Shown in pieces: positions 50,331 through 64,000 of a stretch of 64,000 nucleotides of DNA. The translations under genes were made by a program, and so were the position numbers. Below the pieces are notes generated by a model. The model worked only from the letters and a program-made list of their open reading frames with translations. It made no database searches and was not told the DNA's origin. Positions within the stretch are counted from its first letter, which is position 1; the number at the start of each line of letters is the position of its first letter. The DNA is from Portunus trituberculatus (lineage: Eukaryota; Arthropoda; Malacostraca; Decapoda; Portunidae). The stretch spans positions 19,800,184-19,864,183 of the forward strand of contig NC_059268.1 of the NCBI RefSeq assembly GCF_017591435.1, in the 5' to 3' direction.

Positions 50331-50727
50331 TTGCATAATTCCAGCGAAGCGTCCGTGAGAGTGATGAGCTCGTGTTTGGTGATGGTGGTCAGGGAAACTC
50401 GCACAGAATGAGCAGTGGACATGTTTGTTATCGTGTTGAGTTGAGTTGCTGCTTCAGTTCCGCTGCCGATTTGTCACCACGAGTATTTTTTTCCTGACCT
50501 CCTTGCACTATTTACCAGAACAAGGCATATATTATGCCTGTAATGCCGCTCCACTGGTGCTTTTTGTTATTTTCAGCAGTTCGGAAGGATGTTTACGGCA
50601 GGAGAGCAACACAAGACGGAGTTTGTTGTTGTCAGTATTGTTGTTGTTGTTGTTTCTCTTCCCTTGTTGCTGACTTTCGACTACCTACCTGTGGGTTTAG
50701 AAACATTACCTGCTACTTTCTTTCTCC

Positions 50728-50877
<150 letters not shown>

Positions 50878-50951
50878 TATGCTTGGCGGTCTTCGTTGAA
50901 CAGTAGACTTAAAATGATTGATGGTAAAGATCTGTCCTCTCCCCCTCCCCC

Positions 50952-51054
<103 letters not shown>

Positions 51055-52120
51055 GCATGAACTCGTGGACGAGCAGCCTTGAGGGGCGGGTCAGGCCTTC
51101 ACTGCAGCGCCATCAAGGTGTTGTCCTTGACGTCATCGTTTAGTCAGGCAGAGAAGGTGGTTGCTGCGACAGTGATCGCTTTTGTCAGGTCATTCTTTTT
51201 TTTTTTTTTTTTTTTTTGTTTGGCAAGATAAAACTGACGTTTTGATATATACGGGTTTGATCTATAGTTTTGAACATTTTGCCTGCGTTTAATGTGTTGC
51301 TCTCGATTAGTTGTATGGAAATTCAATCAACAGAGGAGACAATTATTTCTCATTGTGTTAATAGTGGCTAGGATCATGACCTGGGGTCTCCCAGAGCATT
51401 GCCTGCATGCAGGGTGCTTGCTTGTCAGGTTTGGGTGGGTGCATAGCAGCTGCACAGCGAGCAAGCACCAAGACCCCGTTGTTGTACGTGCTTGGTCAGG
51501 GGTTTGTGGCTGACTGGGGGAAGGGAGTATTTTTTGCTGCTCTGCTTGTACCGGCTAATAAAGCAATAAATTTCAACCGATAGTGGTTGCATGCTTGGTA
51601 GAGGAACTTGAACGAAGGAATATTGCTTGGTACTTGTAATGTGTGTACTGGGTGGGGAGCATCTTCAGCATCACTGCAAGTATCAGGAAGGCTCTCCGCA
51701 AGGCTCCATGAAAGCGTGCTTTCCCATCTAAAGGGCGGATTTTTAATTCCAGACAGGGTCACGCTTGTTCTGCCGAGACTGTTGGGAGGGTTAAACATCA
51801 AGGCCAATTGTGCCGCCCACCTCATGAGTGTCCCATATTGTGGAGTTTAACATACTCGCGTATGTCATACGGATTATGTAGATTGTAAAAAGAGAGGACG
51901 AAAGTAAGGCAAGCAACCGGAGACTGCCGCCAAACGGAAGATAGCGGACAAAACGGTGTGACCTTGCTAACTTTATAATGCGCACGTATGAAGAAATCAT
52001 CGCCCTGGCAGACAGCTGATTCATGGAAGGGGGCGGAGAGCGTGAGGTCAGAGGGTTGCTTGCTGAGGTCAGAGGTCGAATCTCGGAGACGGACGATGAC
52101 GCTTGTTGCGGAGGGACATC

Positions 52121-52153
52121 CTCCTCCTCCTCCTCCTCCTCCTCCTCCTCTTC

Positions 52154-52184
<31 letters not shown>

Positions 52185-52192
52185 TGTTGCTG
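52121..52192. repeat. (TCC)n then (TGC)n microsatellite
   Basis: TCC units followed by TGC/TGT units. Confidence 0.9.
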
Positions 52193-52995
52193 CCGGCAGG
52201 CCTGGTGCCTTTCCTCTGCTTTAGGGAGGTAGTCGTAAAAAAAGATTGCGTTCTCGATGGCACACTAAAGGGCTGCCCATTACGTGGGATGGAGGGTCAA
52301 CGACACACAGATTATCATAATACAATCTATGCCTCGTAAGTAAGGTCTGCGCCAGAGTTCAGTAGGTGGTCGCTGCTGAGCTTCACGCCAGTGCTAAGTC
52401 CGTGCCGTCACTGCTCAATCCACGCGTAGTGCTTCGGGCATTGTTACTCGTGTTCTCTCCACAAACGTTCACTGTGTCTGTCTGAGCTTCATGTCGGTCT
52501 TACTAGTAGAATAAAGACACGCTATTGTCCTTATGATGAAAGGTATACATAACCTAGAACAAGTCTTTTATGTTTGTGAATCCGTCACTTTTGCATGCCT
52601 GTTTCCTTGCCCGTGTGTGTGTGTGCGTGTGCGTGTGTTGTCATGTGTGCGTAAGTAGGTATATATGTATATATATATTAATGTGCCTCTGCGAGTGTTT
52701 ACATATATGCGTGCGTGTCAGCCTGGTCTCATTAAATAGAAAAAATACTGGAGGGCAGGCGGCTTGTCGGCCATGACGTCACTGCTTTGCTCCTACCGTC
52801 CCCTCCCATCCCCTCTTCAGCATCCCTCATCCCCACGTCCCCTCCCAGTATCCTCCTCCCGCCGTGCCCTCTCGCTTCTCCCCGCTCCCTCCCCGATTCT
52901 CTATAACCATAAACAAGGCGGTGGGGTTGGCACTGGAGAAATTAATCTGATGGTGGGCTGCGTGAGTCATGCAGGACTGGTGATCTAGGGTGAGT

Positions 52996-53045
52996 GGGGC
53001 GTCGGGCGTGGGGCATCGGGCGTAGGGCGTAGGGCGTAGGGTGTG
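52996..53045. repeat. (GGGCGTA)n short minisatellite
   Basis: Six to seven imperfect 7-base units. Confidence 0.8.
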
Positions 53046-53180
53046 GGTCCTGAGCCATGGGCGGGGTATGGTGTGGATGGGTGCGTGTCTGTGTGAGGTA
53101 GATAGCGGTGGCATGCGATAGGTTTGTAAAATGGTTATTGTAGTGCATCTGTTCTTGTTTGTGTGGTTGTGCATGGTGAA

Positions 53181-53181
<1 letters not shown>

Positions 53182-53252
<71 letters not shown>
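53182..53252. repeat. (GT)n microsatellite
   Basis: About 35 GT units. Confidence 0.95.
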
Positions 53253-53253
<1 letters not shown>

Positions 53254-53532
53254 GTGGTGACTTTGAAGTGGTTTTTAAAGTTATATATATTTTTTTCATG
53301 TAGTTGACGCAAACAAAAGAAAAAAAAAAAAAAAAAAATACTCACAAAAGAAAGCTGCAGGTATCTCTGTAAGGGTAAAGGGCAATAATAGTCACAGGTA
53401 TACATACATACATACGGACATACATACATACATACACGCACACACACCAACCTGCACGTGTAAAGATACATCGATAAATGGAACACTGAACACAAACATC
53501 CGCAGAAACGTACATTCTCTCACTCATTTCTC

Positions 53533-54540
<1,008 letters not shown>

Positions 54541-54689
54541 AAATTAATAAGTTCCAACCTGATTTGTAGACGAAAATTGGAACTATTCAACGCAACCTTA
54601 CTACTCCACTACTCTCTAAACTCTAAAGGGTCAAGTCGAAGCTATACATAGTCTTACAGGTGTTTTTACTGTTTTAATGACAGGCTCAC

Positions 54690-54750
54690 GGGATTTTACC
54701 CAGCTGATCATCTCTAGGTCACAGAAGATAGTCGTGGTAAGAGAGTAAGT
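54690..54750 (+). mobile_element. Second MITE-like family, fragment
   Basis: GATCATCTCTAGGTCACAGA and GTCGTGGTAAGAGAG match the right end of the 46865 copy. It abuts the SINE at 54753. Confidence 0.5.
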
Positions 54751-54752
54751 CA

Positions 54753-54966
54753 TTTTTTTTTATACTCTGTGGGCTTTTCACGGGAATTTATATTAAGGGG
54801 ATACTTTTTGGGGTACCTCGTATCTCAAAATGTCCACCCGCTAGGAAACCATTGCCCCAAGTGAGGAAGCCCTACCTACACTCGGAAATGGAGAGATTTC
54901 AAACCCGTGCGCTTGGAGACCCCTCGGAGCCCAAAGCACGCATGGTTCTACTGCACCACAGCGGTC
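54753..54966 (-). mobile_element. tRNA-derived SINE, copy 3 (reverse)
   Basis: Reverse complement of the 24801 family, with the T-run tail at the left and the tRNA-like head at the right. Box B is mutated (the complement reads GGTTTGAAATC). Confidence 0.85.
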
Positions 54967-55443
54967 TGTTTCTGAATAAAGGTAATTGTGGTGGTGATGC
55001 TGCGAATTTATGGTCATGTTTTGTGAACGAGAGAGGAACTAGAGATAAAACTCGATATGGTTATGGCGAATAGTCAAGTTGCGTGCAGTTGCGTACATTA
55101 TTCACCTTTATCAATAAGTCCATTGTTTTGTGAGGTTTTAAAAGGGGTTGTCAGTGGGTCAAAAGACTTCAGACGGAGAAGATAAACATTGTGGAAGGAG
55201 TGTAGAGTTTTGCTTAGCTTATAACCATGACTGTGTAAGGCAGCACAATATATTTAGAGTGTCTGAGCCTAGTAGTGGTTCTTATAGTGTCCACGTGTGT
55301 TGTGTGGAAGTGTATTTAAATAGGGAAACAGGGACGCGGTACTGAAGGATAATGAACATAACCTAAATTTTGTGATAATGGATGCAATCTCAGTGGGGTC
55401 AGTTCCACAGTCTTCTCGTAAGCTTCCCAACTTATCTTATTGA

Positions 55444-55673
55444 GGGCCGCCATGGTACAGTGGAACCATGCGTACTTTGGGGTCTGAGGGGTCTCCAAGC
55501 GTACGGGTTCGAATCCTGTCCACGGTCCGACTGTAGGTTGGGCTTCCTCACTCGGGGCAACGGTTTCCTAGCGGGTGGGCTTTGAGATAGGAGGTACCAA
55601 AAAAAGTATCCCCTTTAGCCCAGAAATTCCCGTGAAAAGCCCACATGGTATAAATAAAAAAAAAAAAAAAAAA
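55444..55673 (+). mobile_element. tRNA-derived SINE, copy 2 (full length, long A-tail)
   Basis: Head GGCCGCCATGGTACAGTGGA, intact box B GGTTCGAATCC, and body as at 24801. It ends in a long A-rich tail, the sign of a fairly recent retroposition. Confidence 0.9.
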
Positions 55674-55738
55674 CTAAAACGTTTCCCATGTTGGTAAACG
55701 GAGAAAGTTTTGTAGGTTAGTTAGCAAACGAAGACTTT

Positions 55739-55850
55739 GGAACTGGCGGCATACATCTATTATGTGGACGTGAATCTGTCCAGGGAAACGGAACTGGCGG
55801 GATACATCTGTTACATGGACGTAAATTTGTGCAGGGAAACGGGAGTACTG
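55739..55850. repeat. Two-copy tandem duplication, ~52-59 bp
   Basis: GGAACTGGCGG.ATACATCT followed by TGGACGT.AAT and CAGGGAAACGG occurs twice. Confidence 0.85.
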
Positions 55851-56363
55851 TGTTGAAGGTCACGGCGATGTGTGTCACGTGAGGCTGAGGGTTATAGCTA
55901 GCTGGGTCGCAAGAAACAGCTGTGTGATCCTGGGGTCTTTACTGGCGTGGGATTCATAGACATAGCTGGAGACTCACGCACGGGAGAAACAGTAGCCTGC
56001 AGCACCACCACCCACTAACCCACCCAGCCACCCAGCCCCTGCCACCCACCCTTCCTTTGTGCTCCTTGCTGTCTGCCCACCCACTCACCCTTCCTCTTCA
56101 GCCCTGCCCCACCCTCGGCCCACTTTCACCCACCATTTGAGCACCTTCAGAGTTTGTTACGGAAACATTGGTATATTTTCCTTACTAGTTTCAAATTCCT
56201 CTCACGATTCTTTGCTACTCTTGAAACGATTGATGGCAGGGTCGTTAAGTTTAATTCATTCATAAGGCTTTGTTTTAGTTTACGCAATGTTGCTGCTCTT
56301 CATTTTGTGAGGGAAAAGCAGGATTGGTGTACATACTAAACGCGTTATTTTAAGGTGAGAATC

Positions 56364-56594
<231 letters not shown>

Positions 56595-56739
56595 AAGGGT
56601 TGTTCACAGAATTTGAATGCCGCAGTTTTCCTCTTCCCACTCCCCAAGAAAGGAATTTCCTGAGGAAGCAGGAATCCTGAAATAACAATGAATCAACACC
56701 ATAATCTCGGCTACGTGTGTCGATGCATAACCTGTAACA

Positions 56740-57040
56740 AACGAGAGAGCAGGCTTTCTTCTTCCTCTCATCCCTATTCTGTCCAACCCTCTAATACATG
56801 AGTCAACCAGTATTCTCAGTCATTTATACCTTTCACTGGTAAACTCTGGAACTCCTTGTCTGTTTCTGCATTTCCATCCCCCTACGACTTAACTTCTTTT
56901 AAGAGAGAGAGAGGTGTTGAGACATCTGTCCCTGAATTTTGACTAATTCTTTTGAATCTTCTGGAGACTACAATTCCAGTGGGTCTTTTTTTTCTAATAT
57001 TTTTTTTTGCCCTTGGTAGCTTTCCCTCTTACATAAAAAA
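56740..57040 (+). mobile_element. Non-LTR retrotransposon 3' fragment, second copy
   Basis: Same sequence as 30000-30345: CTTCTTCCTCTCA..CCTATTCTGTC, AAACTCTGGAACTCC and TTTCCATCCCCCTACGACTT, then a T-rich end and an A-run near 57039. Reading is disrupted by stops and an AG expansion near 56903. Confidence 0.7.
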
Positions 57041-57327
57041 AGAAGGGGAAAAAAATAATATTGAATACTATAGATACCGATGGGATGACAACGTGAATAA
57101 TCTTGTGACGGCCACCAGTGTTATGAAGAACGATACACTTATGAGAATAACCGCCGTGGCATGATTCAGTGAGCTCACCAGTGGAGGGCATGCATAGGTG
57201 TGTCTTGATTCACTGCTCCAGGTGACCTCGGCCGTCCTCGCTAGCCACAACACGCCATCGTTATTCGTGTCGTGGGCGTGAGGAACAGTGTAAAGGTGAC
57301 CTGAGAGTTATCATACTGTTGCTGGGC

Positions 57328-57331
<4 letters not shown>

Positions 57332-57362
<31 letters not shown>
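57332..57362. repeat. (GT)n microsatellite
   Basis: About 15 GT units. Confidence 0.9.
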
Positions 57363-57365
<3 letters not shown>

Positions 57366-57550
57366 GCGGAAGAGCTTCAGTTAGAGGCATAGCTAGTTAG
57401 TGCAGGCGACAGGAAGCTTCAGTTGTCGCTGCTTAGATTGATTTGAGAATAAGTCTTAATAAATATGTGGAATACCTTGCTTCAGTTGTATTGGTTTTGG
57501 TTGTTATGAAACTATTGAAGTGTTCGTGATTACCAGCGACTCTCACTGAG

Positions 57551-57552
<2 letters not shown>

Positions 57553-57629
<77 letters not shown>
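57553..57629. repeat. (GT)n microsatellite
   Basis: About 38 GT units. Confidence 0.95.
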
Positions 57630-57632
<3 letters not shown>

Positions 57633-58076
57633 TGCGTATGTACATGTATTATGGGCGTGCGTGCCGGCTAGCCATCGGGAAAAGAATGTCCTGTGCATTT
57701 CACAAGGAGAGGAAATCATGCATCCTGTTAATAAAAGCCTGGAAGGAAAGCTATTGCAGGTTGCTTATTGCGTGACTATTGTAGGGAATGCTGCGTGGAG
57801 GGAAGTGTGTATTGAAACCTCTGGCCGTGCGTGAATGTTTGGCTGTATAGAATAAGTCCAGAACACCTACAGTATAATGATTCTGTCTTATTTTGGTTCA
57901 GGTTTTAGTGTTGTAGATTAAGCGTGAGACAATTTAGCTGCAGTTCCCATTCGGTCAAGCACAGTGAGGTTAGCGGACTCTCGTTTCCATTTTCTGTTCT
58001 TATTAATACATTCCGCCACTGTCAAATCAGGAACAATGCTTCATTTAATATTTTTCACCTTCCCGTAATAAGTACT

Positions 58077-58211
<135 letters not shown>

Positions 58212-58788
58212 TTTGTATTATAAAGAGCATCATGTAACACTTGATCGTGGTTCCTTTTACAGTAATCTTTAACGTTCATCAAAGAGAATACATCATTATG
58301 CGATATGAAGACCCTTAATTGCAGTGTGTGGTGTGGCATCCTTTAATGGAAGAGTAATGGTGCACGCGTGGCAAGATGTGCGTGTTGTGTGCAGAATACA
58401 GAATCGTGAATAAACAAGAAGGCGAAATTCTGGCGATGAAAGACTGAACGGGTGGTGGGCGCGTCCTAATCAGTCCAATTAGTCATGCTGCTCGTGTCCA
58501 TTAATACAGCTGCAGCTTTATTGCTCAAAGAAATTATACTCATTAATTATCTCGCCCTGGTGTCTGGTGCTGATGACACTCCCGCGCCCTGTGTGTTTGC
58601 TTTACCTGTTATGCGCGCGCACGTCAATATTTTGTTTGACTTTTTTGTTTCCTCCTTTAGCTGTTTTGTTTGACTTTTTTCATCTCCTCCTATAGCATTA
58701 TTTATAGCTTGGAGTTTATGTAACCATAATTAATTTGAAATGTAAATATACTGATAAATTCATGCTGATTAGTTTGTCATCTCGTTCT

Positions 58789-58789
<1 letters not shown>

Positions 58790-58828
<39 letters not shown>
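58790..58828. repeat. (GT)n microsatellite
   Basis: About 18 GT units. Confidence 0.95.
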
Positions 58829-60310
58829 GGTGTAGGTTTGTTCGCTCTGTGCTCATTTGTCATCTACTGCATTGCGCTCATTCCATACAAACAATTAAAG
58901 GAAGACTTCTCTGTCATGTTTCTTGTATCTCTCAACATTGTACAAATATTTCTTTATAGACTCCAAAATTGCTACCCATGGATTGAATACACAGACGTAA
59001 AAAAAGAAAGAAAAATCATGCTCTCAGTTTTGCCTTGTCTTTTCTCTCTAGCCGCATTACACGTTTACTGTCATGCGTCTCTGAGTGCAGCGCCATGCAC
59101 ATTATTCATGAACACGGCTGCTCAAAGAGAGACCTTCGCGGTGTTCAATGCTTTCCTGTCGGGGTTTCCATTGAGCATGAACACATTAATTGCGTGTCGC
59201 CAGTTTATCATAGATAGGAAACTGACGTGTCTAGCGCTATGGTTCCCTCGTTGGTGAAGGAATGACTGCGCTCTTTAAGAAAAGGTATTGTCATTTTTAT
59301 TCTTCTGTTTATGTATTGGTGTATGCGGAGTTCATGACACCGTGCTTGAGTTCCTTGAGGCATGTAAGAAACGTATGTCACAAAATTGCAGAACGTTACC
59401 ATCAGCAGTTTTTCAAGTCCACGTCTTCAGGACCTCCCTCGGTGTACAGTTTCACAAGGATGCTACTGAGTCTTGACAAAACGAACATTGATTAATAACA
59501 ACACGGTCGAGGCGCCAGTTTCTTGTTTGGATTCTTTTCCAAGACACGGAAAGCACACAAACGTTATCAAGCTCATAGTTAACATGCGGCTCTATAAATA
59601 TTTTCAGAAGCTCAACACTGTTCGACTTTACTTTTCTGTATAAATATGTGGTGTTTGTGTTAGGAATGACTTCTCATTAGTGGTTCTGGTGTCACTGATT
59701 TTCCCTCCCGCATCTTGCAAAAATGGATGTGACCTGCATACCTGACCTGGGTGGCGCAATGCACGCCTAGAACACGAGGTGGTTCCATCATCTCACCACG
59801 CTCACAGCCTTGCGTTCTAAGTTTATGGGCACCGCTTCTGTACTGGCTTAACTTCAGCTCAGGCAACATCGGCGCGGACGACAATTACTTAAAACTTTCT
59901 TGTGTTTCATCTTTTCTCATACTTACAACTAAATACAGCGGCAGTTAATTAATTATACTCTTATTGAAGCCAAATTCCTCATTATTTCTCATGTAGATAA
60001 ATAGTTGGGCCCAGTAGCTTATATTTCCGTCACCTGATCTGTATTGGTAAGCCCATTTATGCATTGTGTGGTCGAGGCAGTAAGAAACGTTATTTTTGTC
60101 AAGTTCCCGTCCGTGTAGTGCTGTGTCAGGTGGAAATTTATTGCGTTTGGCTCTGCACTATTCACTTCAGAACAACGCTTTTTCAGTTATTCAAGAAGCT
60201 TACTGAGTTTTGCAGTATTGTATGGTCTCGCATTACGCTTGGCACTCCTTCGCTTGTACTGTGCTTTGTTTTCAGTTTTGTTCATTTTTTTTGTGTGTGT
60301 GTGTGTCTTT

Positions 60311-60435
60311 GTTTATACCATGTAGGAATTTCACGGTAATTTCCAGGCTAAAGGGAATACTTTTTGGGTACCTCCTATCTCAAAGCCTACTCGCTAGTAA
60401 AACGTTGCCCCGAGTAGGGAAGCCTAGCCTACCCA
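60311..60435 (-). mobile_element. tRNA-derived SINE, copy 4 (3' body only)
   Basis: Reverse complement of the 24801 body from the tail (TTTATACCATGT) through TACCTCCTATCTCAAAGCC to GTAGGGAAGCC. The tRNA-like head is missing, so it is 5'-truncated. Confidence 0.8.
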
Positions 60436-60682
60436 CGAAGATTCCTCCATGAAAATTTATCTTCATCTAATCCACTAGTGATATCCAGGGAAAACACGAA
60501 TTGACTTGGTAGTGGAGGAGAATCAATGCAGTCGAAATTTAAGTTTTCCTTGTAAGAGCTTGGAGGAAGGATATCTTTTCGTTACTCGTATACATTAAGA
60601 GTGGAGAATATGAACAGTCTGGGAGTGTAGAGTGTGTCGTGGGTGTTTTGGAAAGGGCATTGCGATGAACTACGAAATTAAA

Positions 60683-60685
<3 letters not shown>

Positions 60686-60742
<57 letters not shown>
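60686..60742. repeat. (AG)n microsatellite
   Basis: About 28 AG units. Confidence 0.95.
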
Positions 60743-60744
<2 letters not shown>

Positions 60745-62159
60745 CATTGTCTTCTATATTCTTGCGCCAGTTGTTTGGGTGGTGGGCGGATGAGCACAGC
60801 CTGGGATGGTGCACACTACACAGCATGCAGCCGTCAACACCTTCGTGCCATGCCTCGCTCGGGCATCGAACACTAGCTGAAATATGTGCCGTAATGGACA
60901 CAGCTGTTACGTCACTTGAGTAAGCCAGATAGTCAGACTATGCCCATCCCTGAGGTGGCAAATAACTGTGTTGCACCCAGACAACACAACCAACGTAACA
61001 CAGTGGTCGAAATGATGACTGTCTAGGAATCTCTGACCAGGAGCGTCGTTTTGCAACATTCTTATACTGTTGGAATGATCGGTTCAGCCACGGTCCAGAT
61101 ATACAAGGTCTTCCATCCGGTTGGCTTATTTTGGTCTCGGCCGAGCATATACGTGGGTTCAGCTATACAGTTGTAAAAATACGAAAATAAATAAAAAGGA
61201 AAGCTACCTGGGATTGTACACTGATCGGAAATTGAAGAAGTTCTGCACAAGACTACCGTTTCTGAGTGAATGATTATGCAAAGAGTAGTGTTTCGTGATT
61301 CATAACTCGCCAAAAGTCAATCATTGAATAAAAATACAAAGAAAATACAAAATACAAAGAAAATATATGAGCATCGCCATACAAGTTTTAGGACATGGAC
61401 GCTATGGAGATCTCGTTTTTCCTTAGTGTAGTCTGTAATAACTCCTCGATGGTGCAGATGTAGAGGAGTAAAAAGTGGTATAGTGAATTTTCGATGCTGT
61501 AGTTCGGGAGAAGGTGGAGGTGGTGACGGTGGTGCAGGCAAGCGTGTGTGCGCAGCGGCGGCGGCGGCGGCGACGATGGGGATGGTGATGGTGGTGGTAG
61601 TGGTGGTGGTGGTGGAAAATAGGAGTGAAGAAAGCAAGGGGAGTTAAGACATGTAAGCCAGATAAGAGTGATGATGGCAACCTGACTGAGCAATGGCAGT
61701 GTGTTTATGTTAATGGAAGCGTTGTTGTTGTTGTTGTTGTTGTTGTTAATCCTCTTCTCTTCTTCTTTCTTTATTTCTTTTCCTTTTATTTCTAGTTTCC
61801 AGCTACTATATAACAAGATCACAATCTCTTCCGTGAAAGAAAAGTATAATAATAACACTTTAATGCTCTTCATATACCGTTTACCAGTGACACATAGCAA
61901 TTAAGGTGTATACAATATATAAAATAAGACACGACATCATTTCAAACACTGCCACTTTGAGATCTTCAGTAGTGAACAATGTGAACCTGATATTGGGACT
62001 AGGAAACCAGAATTGCTGTGGTGTGTGGGTGCGTGAGTGAGTTGGGGAGCGGTCTTTGGCGTTCGGTTAATGACAGGTGGATTTTTCAAAGGATTCACGG
62101 AGGAGTGGAGAGGGAGAACGCCGCGTATCATTGTTGATTGATTACTCTGGAAAACTACC

Positions 62160-62322
<163 letters not shown>

Positions 62323-63813
62323 TGTTAGTTAGTATTTTAATTTATAGAACATCACTGTCTACAGGTGTTCAGTACAGTTTTACCTTCACTATGGCTCAAG
62401 GTGTCTCCACGTGACGCGCTCACTCGCTGCCAAGGCACAGTGCAATGGCTAATGCATAATTAATACCGATTGACATGTAGGTGGAAATGAACCATTCGTC
62501 ATGTGGCATTCACAACAATGGATGCTGACGAGGCGATCTAGCAGCACTCATCATGTGGTCATTGGAGCGGCGCAGCTTATGATCGACCAATTATCATCTG
62601 CCTCCAGTGTTCACTAAACAGTCACCTTGAATGACTTGGCTGGGCTGCAAGTACCATCACAACATGTCCTGTAAACTGATGATGGTAGAAAAGGCAACAA
62701 CTTGCACCGAATCCATATACATTATGACTTTTAATTGAATTTTAATTGTTTTATTGTTAGTTATGAAATATTCGTAATATGATATTGAAGATTTAGGAGG
62801 GGTAAAGTATACACATTTGAAGAAAACTGTTTTTGGTAATGACAAGAATGCTGATCGCACCGGTCTGCCAGTGCCCTTGCTTGCCCATTATCTTTCTCCA
62901 TTAGAATTACCGAGAATAATAAATAAGAATAATAATAATAAAAAAAAAGAAACTCGCATAGAGCAGAGGTAGCGAGCAGCGCGCAGCCCTGGAGCGTCAT
63001 CATTACCGGGGAGAGAGGCACAGGTCAGGCAGGGCGTAGCTCGGCTTCGGGAGCAAATATAATGGTCCATTACCTCACCCTCTTTTTCCACGCCCCACAG
63101 CAGGCCAGTGTCCTCGCGTGCGTCCCTCGCTGCGGGGAAACGGATGAGGAGGTGCGCCTATTGTGCCGCGGGGTGTCGTGTGTAATGGTGCTCCACGCCT
63201 TGAACACCCGTGTGATTCTCGGCGAGGGAGAAGCGCCAGGCTGAATAGGTTGAGTCCGCGGCGTGGAGACAGTTGCCGCCACCTCGAACTGTTGTAACCT
63301 TACGTCTGCTTCTGTTAATTGGTTCTGAATCACGGGAATATTGAGTTTTCGTTCCCTGTACGTGGCATTCCTGTGACAGGCAGGTCCATTTGGGCTTATG
63401 ACCGCCCACACAGCTGTACTGATCGCGCCGCAGCCTTATGATTGTATAATTTCCTATATTTTGTATTAAAACATAGAGCATTCGGATGTTCCCTTCTATT
63501 GGAAACCTGTGAGCAGTGACCGTCATCATTAGGTGAAAGTTAATGCAAGGGAACTAACAGGAACCGACATGAGACGCGTTTCCTTAAAAATAACTACACA
63601 GCATTCCCAGAATAGACAGAACCAGCTCGCTGTGTCATTAGTAAGCTGTGTCGCCACCACAATTACCACCATCATCACCACTACCACCACCACGCCCTGT
63701 ATCCGTAACAACTCAATGTCCGGATCCAGGGTTAAGGAACTGCTGGCGTCACAGCATGCCGGTACTGCGTGCATCCACCACGATGGGCAGCAATATGCAA
63801 AGCACCCCACAGC

Positions 63814-63956
<143 letters not shown>

Positions 63957-64000
63957 GTGTACGTTGGTGTGTTGCCGTGAGCTGGGTGGAAGCAACAAAC

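Noticed and set aside
58790..59257. 155-residue open frame on + starting in a GT array
   Set aside because: The start lies in the microsatellite and the remainder matches nothing I know; the hydrophobic segments are not enough evidence.
63070..63529. Overlapping 113- and 123-residue open frames on -
   Set aside because: Two frames open over the same GC-richer stretch, neither recognisable; likely chance.

Overview
The window is eukaryotic nuclear DNA, almost certainly from an arthropod and probably a decapod crustacean such as a crab. The evidence is GT-AG introns in animal genes, short runs of the arthropod telomere motif (CCTAA/TTAGG), tRNA-derived SINEs, and a very high density of long AC, AG, AT and trinucleotide arrays. 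The crab assignment is inference.

Three protein genes can be read exon by exon. (1) At the left edge, on +, the last three coding exons of XRCC1 (300-433, 787-862, 1816-1923) encode its C-terminal BRCT domain. A U1 snRNA-like sequence lies antisense in the first of these introns (about 470-623). (2) On -, convergent with XRCC1, a complete five-exon CHMP1 gene (ESCRT-III; coding 5763-9182, 208 aa). (3) On -, a FoxL2-type forkhead gene with ten coding exons spread from 39648 down to 16848 (529 aa). All splice phases join cleanly. It has an unusual tyrosine-aspartate-repeat N-terminal region and a four-residue insertion in the forkhead domain.

Layout: 1-1923 XRCC1 end; 1924-5762 intergenic, tail to tail; 5763-9182 CHMP1; 9183-16847 intergenic; 16848-39648 FoxL2-like gene, including a 13.3 kb intron 6; 39653-64000 no protein gene I can support. 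That last region carries repeats and presumably the undetected 5' UTR exon(s) and promoter of the FoxL2-like gene.

The rest is repeat-derived. Families I could define by comparing copies within the window are: a ~210 bp TTAA-flanked MITE of piggyBac type, including one copy nested inside another that shows the TTAA target duplication; a second MITE-like family; a tRNA-derived SINE family with four copies plus a different tRNA-SINE; two tails of a non-LTR retrotransposon; a ~200 bp fold-back element; many 2-3 copy tandem duplications of 60-150 bp, two of which duplicate a FoxL2 5' splice site; and microsatellites up to a 1 kb polypyrimidine tract. The three genes act in separate processes (single-strand break repair, ESCRT-III membrane scission, transcription); no functional link between them is implied.
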